The notes under the pieces: generated by a model | Told to the model about the DNA's origin: nothing | Database searches by the model: none | Seen by the model: only the letters and a program-made list of their open reading frames with translations | Assembly: GCA_013396755.1 (NCBI GenBank) | Contig: VWZF01005177.1 | Coordinates: 1,838,910 to 1,902,909, forward strand | DNA: 64,000 nt | Direction of reading: 5' to 3' | Origin: Sclerurus mexicanus | Lineage: Eukaryota; Chordata; Aves; Passeriformes; Furnariidae | Shown here: positions 37,702 through 50,872 of the stretch, one piece after another | How positions within the stretch are numbered: position 1 is the stretch's first letter | Layout of the letters: each line of letters begins with the position of its first letter | Translations under genes and position numbers: made by a program

Positions 37702-40700
37702 TAAGCTTATCATAAATGAAACCCACTTTTCAGAATTGCTGTAATTAGCAATATACAAGAATTGAGAAATTTATTAGGTAAGAGCTTATCTTAAGAAACT
37801 GCTTCAGAGACTCCCAGGACCTGCTGAATGTGATTCTGCTTTGTTTTCACCCAAAGTGAATGATCTGTGCTGGTCCCACAAGCTAGCACTGAAAAGCAGC
37901 AGAGCCTGAGTCAGCCAAAGCTTTGAGGCAGATGGTCCTACACCTTGATTTTTAGTAAGTTCGTCAAAAGGCTCTTAAAATTCAAACTCAGTTGTATTTG
38001 AATAGAAGTCAGAACCTTAGCACTTTAAATAGAAAAACCTCAAAGCAACTAGGAAAGCCAAGAAGTGAAAGATAAGAAACATGAGTAGCTCTCCCCATGT
38101 CCAGGATGTCCTTTCAGCCAAGACGTTGGCTGCTGGGGCTTCTCCAGCTCTTAGAACTGTTGGCTGTGTCTCCAGGTCAGGCTGTCCCTTCCCTGCCTCT
38201 CAGGACTGTCCCTTGGATGCTGCACTGAGCTGCTGCAATAGGATGCTGACCTCCACTGAGGAAAGAAGCTGTGGAGCCGTAGTGCAAGTGGATAGTCACT
38301 GAGGAGGTGGCAATAGAGGAGAAAAAAAAAGGAGTCTCTTCTTGAAGTTGTTTGGGGTACAAAGCTGAAAGCAGATGAGGAACTCGTGGATGGCGTTTTA
38401 ATTCTCTAACAGCTTTTCTTCAAAAATTAGGCTTTGAGCTTCAAGGCCTGGGGCTTTTCAGACCAGCCTGAAGATTGGAGATGCAATGATTCACAGTCTT
38501 GTCCTCTTCTAAAGGGATTAAATTGTTCACATTTGGAAAAGAAAGAGCTGATCCTCTGAAGATACTGCAGAGAATCTGAATTTCTTTCAAGCATCAGCTG
38601 GAGCTTGAGGTACTCTGCAGTTCTGTAGAACCATGCAAGAACACTGCAATCATGTAGAAAATCCACCCTTTGTGCTGAGATCCAGTACAAAGCCTAGACA
38701 TCATTTAAATGCAACTGAAAATTTCAAAATAATGGCTCAGCAGCAATTAAGTGATAGATAAGCTTGGTGTTGCGTGGGTTTCACACTCTGATTTTTAGGT
38801 TAATATTGGTATTGTTCACATTTTAGTGCAGCATATGGCTTTAGTTGGGATTCAGCCTTTGTATTTCACTGTTCAGCAATGGATTGATGTCTGTGTTTTG
38901 AAAATATTTTAGGTTGGTTTGCTTTTCCTTGCCAGAAATATTAAAAAAGTCTTTTCTTTATACTTACAAATCCACTGTATTTTCTTGAGACATCACCTAG
39001 AATGATTGCATAGAATGTAGACTGTAGGATAATTGACTAATAGAATAAATGTGGCACATGAGCCAGTAGTGTTATTATCACTATATATGTGGGGGGACTT
39101 GGTTGCTATTAGTGCTATGACATTTTATCATAGAATAGTGGGACAGTTTCTATAAATTGCTCTAAAGCAGTGTGCAGCAGCTTTGATGCATTAACTGAAG
39201 ATTCTTGCAATCCTTACCTTATTGAAGGAGGTAGAGAGAAGGGGAGGGTTACGTGTGCCAACTTGTAGAATTTCTACCCTGGGTTAACATGCATGTCAGA
39301 ATAGTGGGGAAATAAGAAAAGGTAAGTTTCCACGCAAAATTAGTGTAGAATCTTTTTCTCCAGATGCAATCGATTGCTGAGCAATGCAGTCCTAATAGAA
39401 ACTTTATATGCTTAAGACCTATTGGAAAATCTGCAGCCTTAGCTTTCAATGAGAGCTCAGTTGATTGTCCAGAACAAATCTTGTTTATTTCTTCTTTCAT
39501 AAGCTGCCTATGTTATTATTAAGTGGGAACAACAAAATATGGAAGTAATGTCTGTGTCCTCATTAAGCAGCTATTCAAATGGGGGGTTGGTGTGTGAACT
39601 TAGAAACTTGGCTGCAGTGAAACAGTCTGTGCTGGTGGGGGCAGTTAGTATTTGTGGTTTGGACATGCATGCTGATCCTGCTTTTTCAATGGTAATATGT
39701 CAGCAGCTTTATCCGATACGTAGAACCTTATCTTAAGATTCCTCATCCACCTTTAAGCATTTAAATAAATTTGACTGAGTTCTTATAGCAGTATAACTTC
39801 ATCTCACTTTGAATCAAGGTGAAGTTTTTAAGACCTTGTTTTATTTTTCCTCACGCTTTTATAGAAACACACTAAAATGCACTCAAGTGAAGAAGCTTGG
39901 CAAAATCACAGTGCTGTGACAGACATCATCAACTTCACTATGGCATAGCAGTAATCAGTCTCTAAATGAAGCGTATCTGTTTTTTCTTTTTTTAGATACA
40001 CGCTTGGAACATTTGGAGCGGTAACTTTGTATGGCAGTCATTACCATCATGGAGAAAGCATGGTCCTGCCTGCAGGCCTGCTCTCAGAGTGCTATAAAGC
40101 AGCCTTTACAGATGTGTTCTCTAGTGAATTCTCGGCTGCTGGAGTCTGTGGCGTGCTGAAGGATTAACACACCTCATGCTAGAGATTAAAAGTAGTGGTA
40201 GCCTCTTTTCTTTGCCATCTGAGGTACTCTTTAACTGATGCAGTGAGGACTTATCAGTGGAAAGATACCTGATAAAGTACAAAAGAGAGGAAGGAAAGCA
40301 ATTAAATTAAACTGACATGGAGAGTGCTTTAAAACAGGATTTAGTGTCAGAATTGAATAGGCCTGAATGTTTAAATCGCTTGACCACCCTCTGCATGTCA
40401 CTGATTCTCCAGCATACAGCGGCTGTGATTGTGTGGCTGCTTCTGAATGTTGCACTGCATTGATTTTGTGTTTTGAATAGTGTTTTTATGTTCTGGGGAG
40501 GACATGGAAATGAACTAGTATTCAAAACTAAACTTTTTAACTTCATGAAAAATAGTTACGGGAGAACCTGCAGATAGCTGTTCAGTACATTTTATTACAC
40601 CTGTGTGTATGTGCTAGGAAGCAAGCACTAGCTTCAGAGTTCTTTGATATGAGAATGCCTGCCTTCAGAAATTTGGCATTGTCATGGCTGATAAAGAAGC

Positions 40701-40967
40701 AGAAATTCAAGTGACAGAAACTTCCAGATGCCTGGATGAACAAGTAAAAATGATGTACAGCAGCTACCAGCCCAGGCATTTAAACAGAACTAAATGGCTC
40801 CCAATATGAAGATGAGCCTTTATCATCTGGCTTCAGTTCTAAAGAGAAAATAAAGAAATACTTTTTATTTTCTGTTAGGATATCATGAAAAACCCACTTA
40901 GCAGTGTGACACCTGGAGGTCTAGGAGTAATTCTGACCTGTTTCTTACTTCAAAATACCCATCTGAT

Positions 40968-41027
40968 GCTGGGTTAATGGTTGGACTTGATGATCTTTTC
41001 CAACCAAAATGATTCTGTGATTCTATG
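40968..41027 (+). mobile_element. CR1 LINE 3'-end stub
   Basis: 'GGTTGGACTTGATGATCTTT', 'TCCAACCAAAATGATTCTGT' and 'GATTCTATG' form the CR1 3' terminus. The sequence upstream (40905-40967) no longer looks like CR1. Confidence 0.92.
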
Positions 41028-44000
41028 CATTCATGAGATTGAAGCTTAGATACAAGCTGAAGGCCTTTCCCTGTTTTAACTTGGTTTGAGAACGTGCTGT
41101 TGATCTTAGTGAGGGAAAATTGAATTTTTTAAGAATTGCTTTATTTTGATTTAAACGGAGTACAAGTAGAGAAATAGAATATCACTCAGCTAAAGAGAAA
41201 TTGGATCCTGAAAAGTAGAAACTCTCACTTTTGTAAAGCTTTTTGTAGTGAGACTCTTTCTTAGTGTTCTGTTTGAAGGCCCTCAAACTATACACCTTCA
41301 GGATATGGGTGAATGTTACTTTCTCAGTGAATGAATGTGCTGCTGAAACCAGCATGATAGACCAAAGCCTTTGGGAAGAAATCCTTCTTTGTGCCAGTCT
41401 TGGAGTGGTAGGGGTTATGAAAAGCAATGCAGAAAATGTTGCAGATAGGAGCCATATTGCATATTTCAATGTATTGTGATTTTCAGGGAAGATACTAATG
41501 AGTGCTAGGGATGACAGCAGTGAGTTAGTTTCTTTTCACTTTGTCTACATAAAATAGTAGGTTTTCCACAGCCATTGAAATCTTCTTTTCAATGTTTGCT
41601 TGCTGCTTCTTCTTAAAAAAAATGGGTATGTTATTATTCTTATCCAGGTATTAAAGGCTCAGGAGCTAAGACTCTTGTGTTATTAGATCATCATTTCCAG
41701 GAGAAAATGAAATACAGATAATGTTATCAGGCGGTTTTTATGCAGTTCAGGCATCTTACATTGGTTATTAGGTTTACCCAAACATTGTTTTTTTTCTGTG
41801 TTGCTGCTGACATTTCACTAATTAAAACAAGTAATTTAAGATTTGTTTCTACTTTTCTCTTTGGAGAGAGATGAGTTCTTTTCCTTACACACAAGGCAAA
41901 AAAGAGCATTTTATTGATCTTGTGTTTTGCTTTCTCTTATTTATTTTTCATGTCACTTGTTTTTCATGGTAATGGTTAGTGTGTCACAACCTACACTGCT
42001 GAGAGAACAGGAGCATCTCAAATCTGTGCCACTAGTTGCCATTCATATCTGTAATGGACATATCTCTAGGTGTGGCAGGAGAGTTTAATGTGGGCATGAA
42101 GGGTCTTAGGAAAAGTTACACTTTATAAAATGTATCATCTTTGCTTCAAGTCTGAGCCTTTCATCGGCATTTAAGTTAGTTCTGCTTAAACATCTAGTTT
42201 ATGGTACTCTGCACTGATGAAATGAGAATAAAAGAAGATTTATATCTTTCTGTGTCACATAATCTGTGAAATGTTTAAGTTCTGACTGGAAGAGGAGCAC
42301 AATAGCTTGATTTCAGAATGAATTTTTTTACGTAATTAAAAATACCCAATGTGTTCAAAAATCAGAGACAAGCAATATGTACATACTTAATATGATTTAT
42401 GTAGTCAGTGTGTTGAAGCCTGGTGCTATTGATGGTACTAATTGTACTTGGTCTTCCAGAAAGTAGTTTTCTGCATTTTTTACATTCTGTTGTTGTCCAA
42501 AAGACAATTTTTAATCAAAAGCTATTTCAAGCTACAGAGATTATACTGATCCAACCTTTACCTACAAGACTTGGAGGTGTTCAGGTTCATAGTCTTGATT
42601 CTTGTCCATCTCTACTTTTACTGAAATCCTAATTACCCTTTGCCTTCACTGATTGTCTTCAATAATACAATAGTGAGTGGATTTTTGACATATTTTATAA
42701 TTGATAGAAGGCATAGAAAACTATTCTCAATTACTTTTTAGGAAGAAGATCATGAAATTTGAATTACCTTCATGTTTATATGTTTATGAAATGTAAAATA
42801 AAGAAGCTGAGGACAGGCTGTATGTATATATAAAATTCTGTAGATGTCTGCTTGAACCCTTCAGGAAAACTGCCAGTTGTAGATGTGGTTGAACGACTTG
42901 GTAAAGAATCAACTATGAAAAAATATGGCTGCTTTATAAATTGCAAAATGGCAATGATAGAATCCAAATGTACGCCAGAGAGGGCTATAGTCATTATACA
43001 CAGCCTTGAACATTACCTGCTCTTTTTCAGTTTTGGTTGGTTGGATTTTTAATGCAAAGGTCAGTACTGCCTGCTTAGGCCTGGTGACACCTAGCTATAG
43101 AGAGCTGAGGTAAAAAATATGCCTTTTGTAAGACCTCATCAAACTTCCACCAGTCTGAAAAAATGTAATGATTAGTGAGTGATGTCCTATAGCTAACAGC
43201 CATAGGGAGCAAAAAATATGTTAATATGAAAATCCTTTCCTGAGTGAGGATGTATTTAGCTTTATGTAAATCTAAGTAGGATCCAAGATGCTTCTCTCCA
43301 GAATAGATACAGTGCCACAATGAATGTAATGAAACTCTCATTCATGGGCATAGCTGAGATATGGGGAACAGGTAATAACCACCTGCATTCCATGTAAAGC
43401 TGGCAACAGATTTGCAATTAGTTTACTAATGAAATGACACTACAAAAACAGCAGTAAGTAAGAGGACAACCCTGCCTGGAACTTCATTGCAGGAGAAGGA
43501 TGTAGAAAACTACCCAGCTAAATGAGGAATTGTAAACCAGTTTTCAAGGTTAATATGCGAATTTAACTTGCGGTCACTATTCAAAATTTCCTATTCCATG
43601 TCAACAGCAGAGCAAGTAGCAGCAGGAACTGAGGATCAATAGTGTAGGCAGCGTTTGCATCATAGTCTTGGGTGTAACCCCCATCCAGTGTGTTTGTTTC
43701 CCATGGTTCTTTCACAGTAGAGTGAGTAATGTGAAAGTGGAGGTAGCAGTTGTGGAGTCCTACTTGCTACTTATCCAGCAGTCTCCCATCAAAACACAGG
43801 GTTTAACACAGTAAAGTTTGTTCTCTTAGTGTCAGGCTGTTTGTCAGTGAGGTATGTTAGCTGAATCTAACTACCCAGCCTCCTGTGCTTTCCAGTGTCT
43901 GTTTGGTTGAATCACGCCATGAATGACACCATGACACATTAGTGGGAGGATTGTTTATGAGTAAAAGGGAAACAAATTTGACACTTGAGTTTACCAAGTT

Positions 44001-45120
44001 GTGGGAGCACAGATGCTTATCACTGCCAAAAGCGGAGAGCCGAGGTCAGGGAAATCTGTCAGGGAAAGCAAAGCAGCCTTCGAGCAATTTTTTTTTTCTA
44101 ACTGTCTGGCAGCAAACATGCATGAAGTACTGTTACAGTTGAGCAGGGTACTGCTGTCCTTCCTTTATTCCCTTAGGACTGCCTAGTCCCCTTCCTCATT
44201 CCAGGATCAAATGAGAGATCGCAAAGTGCTCCTCTCTCATCTTCCCCTCTGCTTCATGGGTTCCCCATGGGACCTCAACCCCTCTTTTCTGGGAGCTAGT
44301 GACAGCGACAGCAAGAGTGGGAAGATGTTGCCTTTGGATGTCCTTTTGCTCTCCCTTGCATTCTTTTTGCTTGTTTCTCTACCAGGCCAACACTTTCTCA
44401 TTTCATGCTTCTGCATGGGAAGGTGTAGCTGTGGAGCAGGCCTGCTCAGAGTGAGTGTACTGATGTGTGGGCAACCTGGGATAACTCTTACTGGTAATTT
44501 AAAAAAAACTGGTTAAAGCAAGAAGCCAAACCAGAGAATACCTTTCTAAGAACCAGAAGGAGACAGGAAGGGGAAAATTTAAACCTCCCATTCCTACCAA
44601 ACAGAAGAGGAAGTAACCAGTGAGAAAGATAAAAGAAAATATAAATCTATTTGCATAGTAGATGGATAGAATAGTTTATATGATGAAATGTAAATTCATG
44701 TTAATGCTGAAGCATAATCCATTCTTTCCTTTTTCTCTGTGGCTACTAAGTCCTGGAAGATCTATGTTTTCTGCTGTGTCTGAATAATTCTCCTGGGTCT
44801 TTCTGTTAAGGAAGATCCTCAAAGGAAGCAGTGATGTATTTTGGTTGATTTAAACCACCATTTGTCCTTTGTGTAATGTATAGTGCAAAATTAAATGGCA
44901 GGGATGTACCATCTGGTGTTGTTTAATATGTGAATAAAAGCTAGTGTGCTGGGGCAATGTTTAAGCCCACGATAAGAGCAGAAATAATGGAAATGTTATG
45001 ATGGTTGTACCCAGCAGATCCTCTCATTGACTGAAGCATCATGTTTCTTCCCGTGTCCTAGCAGTGTTGAACATGATTCCTCAAGGAGGATGAACATTTC
45101 CTCCTTGGTGAGGAGGCTGA
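41028..45120. other. Unique intronic stretch before the exon, no gene seen
   Basis: No second exon or repeat recognised. A GC-richer segment at 44.2-44.5 kb carries a 101-codon frame of no recognisable family, which I treat as chance. Confidence 0.6.
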
Positions 45121-45151
45121 GTGTTTTATGTCTTTTTCTCATTCCTTTCAG
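45121..45151 (+). other. SLC35F1: Splice acceptor and polypyrimidine tract of SLC35F1 exon 2
   Basis: A T/C-rich run of about 25 bases (TCTTTTTCTCATTCCTTTCAG at its 3' end) leads directly into the conserved coding frame. No other AG lies between the tract and the coding homology, so the acceptor is unambiguous. The upstream frame stays open into the intron (to about 45027), but that part has no similarity to the protein and is not exon. Confidence 0.93.
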
Positions 45152-45327
45152 GGACCTCTTGCTGTCTGTGGCACTTGGCCAGGTACTCTCCCTCCTCATC
45201 TGTGGCATTGGTCTCACGAGCAAGTATTTGTCAGAAGATTTCCATGCCAACACACCTGTTTTTCAGAGCTTCCTCAATTATATCCTTCTGTTCTTGGTCT
45301 ATACAACAACACTAGCCGTCAGACAAG
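45152..45327 (+). CDS. SLC35F1: SLC35F1 internal exon (exon 2 by homology), partial CDS
   Basis: The exon is 176 bp: one base finishing a codon (Arg with the preceding exon), 58 full codons, then the first base of a Gly codon. The peptide runs from DLLLSVALGQ to TTTLAVRQ and includes SEDFHANTPVFQSFLNYILL. From memory this is nearly identical to human SLC35F1 around residues 59-116, with only conservative changes at the start (DLLL for EMLI). The paralogue SLC35F2 differs at many of these sites. Two hydrophobic stretches, LLLSVALGQVLSLLICGIGL and FLNYILLFLVYTTTLAV, correspond to the first two membrane helices of this ten-helix drug/metabolite-transporter-like protein. The substrate is not established; it is thought to be a neuronal, endosome-associated member of the family. 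The start was set by the only AG after the pyrimidine tract (45150-45151), the end by CAAG|GTAAGT. Neighbouring exons lie outside the window. Identification is very secure; the exon number is by analogy with human. Confidence 0.96.
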
Positions 45328-45333
45328 GTAAGT
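45325..45333 (+). other. SLC35F1: Splice donor of SLC35F1 exon 2
   Basis: The exon ends AAG followed by GTAAGT, a full match to the U1-complementary donor consensus. It leaves a phase-1 junction that splits the Gly codon of the RQG-E sequence in the human protein. Confidence 0.95.
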
Positions 45334-47263
45334 GTCTTTCTGAATCTGTTTTGTAGAAAACAGCAAGGATAAAGGCTTTTGCGGAACAACAACAAGAAAT
45401 ATGAGTTAGACACATATCCCATTAACATTTGTTACATATTTACAGTACCTAGTAATACATATTGGATGAACTGAAAGAAACCAAACCAGCAAGTCTTCAT
45501 TAGCAAAGAATGAATTGTTAGATGTCAAGGATCGGGGTGCTATCTAAAAGCTAAAAGAAACATCTGTACTTTTGAATTCCTAATTTTTTCTTATAGAAAT
45601 GCTCCTCTTAGACCACAGCCATATGCTCAGGATTCATTTCGGATTTGACAGCATGCCTTGATGGGAAATATTAGTCTGTTTTACATCTTGCATAGACTAA
45701 GGAGAGCTCAGATGCAAGCAAAGGAGAGCTTGCTAGTTCAAGTTGCCAATTATGGCAATTCAATAGTTTACCTATTAGAAAGAAATAACAGCCAGTTCTT
45801 AACTATTGGGAAGTAGGAAATGAAGGGAGGGAATTTGGGATGATACCTCTCTGGAGTGTTGTGTGGACAGAGCAGCTCTACAGTCCTGCTGCTGCTTTGC
45901 CACAGGGCCTGTGTAACCAATCTGACCTCCAAAACAAGAAATGCATTATAGTGTGCTTTGGTATTATGTATCTAATGATCCTCTGTTTGATAATCAATAT
46001 ATAATTTGGGGGGTTGTGTCTTTTCTACACAACCCTCCTTTCTTTGAGATTTCATATCTAGATGAGGTGTGGGAGGTGAATGCATTTAAGTATCTTTCTC
46101 ACCCACTCTTCTTTTTCTTAATCATTTTATTTATTCACCTTCACAGAACACACAGATTAGAAGCAAAATTAAAGAGAAAAAAATATCATGTGTTCTCCTG
46201 ACATATGGAGAGAAGGGCTCTATGGAAGAAAAGAACTACAAAATGTATTTATCAACATACTGAAAGGTTCATGTTTTGTTACAGGAACAATTATTTTTGG
46301 ATCATTCTTTGTTGTGACATCTTTTGATGCTTTGGGAACAATCCTGAAGCTTAAGTTCTTCATTCATAGTACAGTCCTGTGATACAATGCTATAAATTGT
46401 TTCAAAGCAGCAAAGACTGAATCTCCATGCAAAAAAATAAACAGTTAAAAATATACCACTATACTTCAGCACAAAGCATTTAAATGTGTTACAACTTAAG
46501 TTTTATAAACATTGGTCTCTGTTGACATTTTTCAGAGGTGATGAAGGAAAATCTGCGGAGGAATGTTGGCTCTTACATAAGGAGAGATTGCTCAGGCAGT
46601 GTTTCTGTGTCTTGGTATTTCAGTTTGTGTAGGGGGAAACATTACCACATACTTTGCTCTGCAAAAGGTTTAAAACATGTTATTAGTAGCATCTTTCTGG
46701 AGAACTGTGTTTAAAAATAATTCTTCTGAGTGTAGGATTGCTTAGATGTTCTTAAGTTCTGTCCCAGAAATGTCCTTCTTGGGACTGATTTAGATACTGT
46801 GAAAGGCAAGTCCCTATGACTTTTAAATAGATTTTACTTTTTTGAAAATGCTGGCTTGTGAGAGGGTATATCCATATACATACTGCATACTGCTGTATAT
46901 TACAGGGGTTTATTTAGAACAATGTTTGATACCTGATACATTTTGACCTTTAAAAAATTATATTAGGCGCTCTGCTTTACACATATGAAAATACGTATTA
47001 AAACAGTACTTTGTAAATAATTTTCTGGCTGTCCAAAAATACAGTGGTGGGCTAAAGAGAATTTGTCAGAGCCATCTGTTGTGCTGGTAAGATAGGTTTT
47101 GGAACTAAATGGGAAAGTGTTAGGGATATGTGGAAAATATTTTCTGGGCAAGTGAGAAGGGTTGGGGAAGGTGTTTGAACAGGACTGTGGTTGAATACAG
47201 ACCATATGAACAACCAGACCATATTTAAAGTGTACCAATGGAATAGTCTGGAAAAGCAGCTGT

Positions 47264-47264
<1 letters not shown>

Positions 47265-47298
<34 letters not shown>

Positions 47299-47301
47299 TT
47301 T

Positions 47302-47338
<37 letters not shown>
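47265..47338. repeat. Double poly-A tract: A32, GGTTTGGT, A34
   Basis: Thirty-two A (47265-47296), then GGTTTGGT, then thirty-four A (47305-47338), followed by TGGTTTGGTACAAAAAA. The GGTTTGGT spacer recurs after the second run, so the structure looks like a tandem duplication of a poly-A plus spacer unit. No retrocopied gene is visible next to it. Poly-Lys and poly-Phe frames here are artefacts. Confidence 0.95.
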
Positions 47339-47341
<3 letters not shown>

Positions 47342-47666
47342 TTTGGTACAAAAAAGTCCAGAACAAAATTAGCTATAGAGGCTATGAAAGCAATGGTCCA
47401 GGCACTCAGCATAACATTCCTGCTGGATGGTATAGTACTATACATTCAACATATTTACTTGGCATTTAATATTGCCAAGTGATTGAGCCTGACATTGTCT
47501 TTTTGCTTGTGTGTTTATTCAAATTCATTATCTGTGTTTGTTCCACTAAGACAGTTTTTCTAGCAGCTCTAATCGTTTGGCTTCATGAGCAGATGGAAAT
47601 CACATAGTAATGGTATTAATTTTATATGGAATGATTCTGTTCTGAGTGCTGAGAACATCTGAAGGC

Positions 47667-47682
47667 TTTTTTTTTTTTTTTT
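47667..47682. repeat. Poly-T tract
   Basis: Sixteen consecutive T bases. Confidence 0.9.
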
Positions 47683-48738
47683 CCAAATGGATTTCTTCTA
47701 CTCTCTGTGCAAGATTGAGGATTCTTTAAATTGTCTTCTTTCTCCTTCAGAAATCAAACCATCATAAGTTGGTTGGTAGTAAAAAATAACTGCATCCCTT
47801 TGTCTTTTTCTTTCCTTGCTTTCTTAATCTCTGAGGTTTTTGCTGAAATGTACTATTTAAGGAGATGTCACTTGAGGTAGGCAAAAAAACCCCCTTAATT
47901 CACTCTAGGACTGAAAGCTGTAATTTCCTGAGACATAAAGAATTCTTATTTCTTTAGAGACTTCTTCCAAGTTTTGATTTACTGTGGATGCCCTTTGACT
48001 TAGCTGTCCCTTGATGTTCATATCATCTGCTATATACTCCCTGAGTGATAATGAAAAGGTAGAATTTGCACTGGTCTCTGAAAATCATCATTAGCAGATG
48101 ATTAAAGCTCCTGATTCCTGAGCTTTTCTGACTAAAGCCTTCTGCAGTGAATGTTCAGCTTTCAGCAGCTAAAGTTAGCCCATGGGAACCAGCAGCTTCC
48201 ACTACATTTTTATATTGTGGGTTGAGATTTTTTTTTCCCAAAATAATTTTAGCACTACACTTTAATGGGTGCCAAGGTTAGCACTAGCACCTTGCAGTGA
48301 ATCTGCATATCATCAGGTAGTGCAGGAGATGCACAATCCTACAGGTATTTAAGCTTCATTTCCATGTTTAAAATAAAAAAAAGGAAAAAGCTTGTGTTGT
48401 AGCTCTAGATTCTAGATGGGGAACTAGTTTGAAGGTAGACTAAATAGTTTTAAGCAGTGAAGTACATGTAAGTAAGACTTTTCAATATTATTGCAATTTT
48501 GCTCTCATGACCAGAAATAAAAAGTGACAAAAGCATTGAAGGAGATCTGTTCTTATAAAATTTTCATATGAGCCTTAAAACATGGATACTACTCTGGCAG
48601 AAATCATAAAGAATTTGTCTAAACTGGAATTTTTCTGATGCAAAATCCAACCACCATTTCTATCAGTTAAACTTTAAAGTTCAACTATGTATCTGGAATC
48701 TAGAAAACTTTCTCTTTTGTGCCAGATAGTTTTATGCC

Positions 48739-48776
48739 TTTTTTTTGTTTGTTTTTGTTTTTTTGTTTTTGTTTTA
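48739..48776. repeat. T-rich (TTTTG)n low-complexity tract
   Basis: T runs interrupted by single G bases at intervals of four to eight. Confidence 0.9.
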
Positions 48777-50872
48777 TGTAATTTTAAGTTGAACTTACTA
48801 TTGCACCAAAGAGATGAGTGTGAAGGTTCTTCACAGTTAGGAATGCACAGACTCAAGCATGCATAGATGTTGGTATCCACTTACTCACTAAGAGGTGTCC
48901 ACTAGAGCACCCAGTCCAGTGCTCATTCGTGCACTCATTCTGAGGTCTGAATATTATTTTTTAGGAGTTTTCTTTGTATGAGAATGATGCTGTAAACTTA
49001 ATGTCACTAATGCAACATTTTAAAGCAAGAATGTAATTATATTTTATCTGGCTGATATGTCAAACATTTAATAGGCAATAAGGACCTCCTCAGTTCCTTC
49101 TCTTGAGGTTCTCCTCTCATGCCTTTTGTTTTCACAGCCAAAACTTATATTTGTCCATGGTAACACCTCTGAGCTGAGAAGAAGATTTTAACACATATCA
49201 TCTCACCTCAGTATCCTCGTCAGCAGAGGATTCTGCTCAACAAAATCTTGTCAGGATACTTCCATATACTCCTTTGGGTTGTGTGTTATTATCAGTCAAG
49301 GAAAAGAAAAGCCTTGGCTATCAGTCAGAAAAGCCTTCTATCAGTGAAATGGAGCTATGGGACGTAGAGCTGGTCGAGATTATTTTTAGCACCTTAAAAA
49401 GCATCGAGTGAGAAATTGTCCATAGTGAACCAGAAGGTGTTAATTGATAACAGTCAACATGGGTGCAATCATGCAGTCAAGCAGCTTACTACCAAAAATA
49501 AATTACTTCTAAAGGCCACATCACATATGCTACAAATGAAAACAACACATCTACCAGACATTATTAAAAGAAGAAAAAATACAAAAAGGATATTTTTTGT
49601 TATTCTGAAAAACAGGAAATAAGGGAGCAATGGAGAAGGGGACCTGCACAGAAGGCGACCATAAAGCCTCAAGGACAGGATTCTCTGCGAATAGGACTCC
49701 ACATTGCAAGCTGTTCCTTTAATTTTAGTGCAAAAAGTTACTATTTTCATTGCACCATTACTGAGGGATGGCAATAATTTGCTAGTTCAGAAAAGTTTTT
49801 ATGAGTCTCTATGTCTAGATGAATTCTGCTTCTAGGCCAAATGATGAGGTTATAGCATATGCCAATGGAAATATGGTTTTCTCCTAGAGCAACTGTAAAG
49901 TCTTATATTTGACATATGATCAAATGTGATCTGTGCCTCTGAGTCAGCTGGAGAGTCCTATGAGACTATTAAGATTGCAGACCTGTTACTGGCATATCAT
50001 TTTTTATGCATTTCTATCTTGGATCAGTTTATGACATTAGTATCTCAGCCATATGTAAATTCCTGATTTATCTGCAATTCAAGTGTGTATCTCCATTTAG
50101 ATACGTGACACCCCTCCACAGCAGCCTTCCTACTTCACCAAAATTGGCCAAAACCAGCTACTTGAAGGAAAGTAGAACACTGTATAGGAGTTGCTTTGTT
50201 TTACTGCAGTGCTTGTCAGCTATTTATTGAATGATAGAACAGGTAAATGCCTCTTTTTACTTAATTTCATTCCACTCGCAAATTATATTAACACAAAGCT
50301 AATATTACACACTTCAGTATACATAACAGAATTTCTTTTATATTAACACCTTTTTTTTGTCAATTGCCTGGGAAACATGCCTGGGAAAAAAAGAAAGTAC
50401 GTGATTTAAGCTGATCAAACTGTATTAGATATCATGTACTTTGGACAATGTGTGGTGTACCATTGAGATGAATGTCTTTTGGAAAGGCATTATCCCATCA
50501 GAATTTTCCACGAGAAGCCTTCAGAAATAAGGGTCTTTCTCTTCACTGAAGATGATAGGGAGTGATTTTGACTGGAAAAGATCCATTTCATCGTTGTTCA
50601 GTTTCCTAGGTATGCTTATGCCACTGCTGTGGAATAAAGAGCTTGATTATCCCTACAGTGCTGAAAAAAAAATAAAATGCACAAGCTGCAGCCAAGTAGC
50701 TTTATGGTTCTATCTGCCCATGATAGAAGTGGTCCTTGGTCCCTCAAGGGAGCAATCCATCCCACACGCTGGCCTGCAACCACATGGCAGACATTGCAAG
50801 AAGCTGTGGTGCTGCCCTTGAAGCACAAGGAAAGGCAAGCTGGCCCATTTCCTTCCTTTGAGAAAGTTATGT

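Larger units (their letters stand above)
32796..40967. other. Intronic stretch, no gene seen; contains assembly gap
   Basis: Apart from the G/T tract with its gap (33283-33437) and the duplicated TG unit (37622-37701), this is unique intron. A repeat-free segment at about 39990-40190, just after a pyrimidine run, is a candidate conserved element. A locally GC-richer patch lies at 38.08-38.30 kb. No protein family recognised. Confidence 0.55.
1..45151 (+). other. SLC35F1: SLC35F1 intron 1, 3' portion (about 45 kb in window)
   Basis: Everything upstream of the coding exon appears intronic. I saw no GC-rich first exon, CpG island or initiating Met of SLC35F1, so exon 1 and the promoter are upstream of the window. 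Open frames are short (under 131 codons except one in a CR1 copy), occur equally on both strands, and show no family I recognise. The human gene also has very large introns, which fits. Repeats inside this interval are listed separately. Untranslated or lineage-specific exons cannot be ruled out without transcript data. Confidence 0.85.
45334..50872. other. Unique intron 2 stretch, no gene seen
   Basis: Apart from the homopolymer tracts listed, nothing recognisable. Short frames only. Confidence 0.6.

Noticed and set aside
39129..39145. 'TCATAGAATAG' resembling the end of a minus-strand CR1
   Set aside because: No following 'GGTTGGAAGGGACC'-type sequence, so too short to support.
45027..45151. 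Upstream extension of the open frame into the exon, with a possible ATG start
   Set aside because: The extension has no similarity to SLC35F1 and the polypyrimidine tract and AG define an internal exon. The ATG is intronic.
47052..47482. ORFs with poly-Lys or poly-Phe
   Set aside because: Artefacts of the double poly-A tract.
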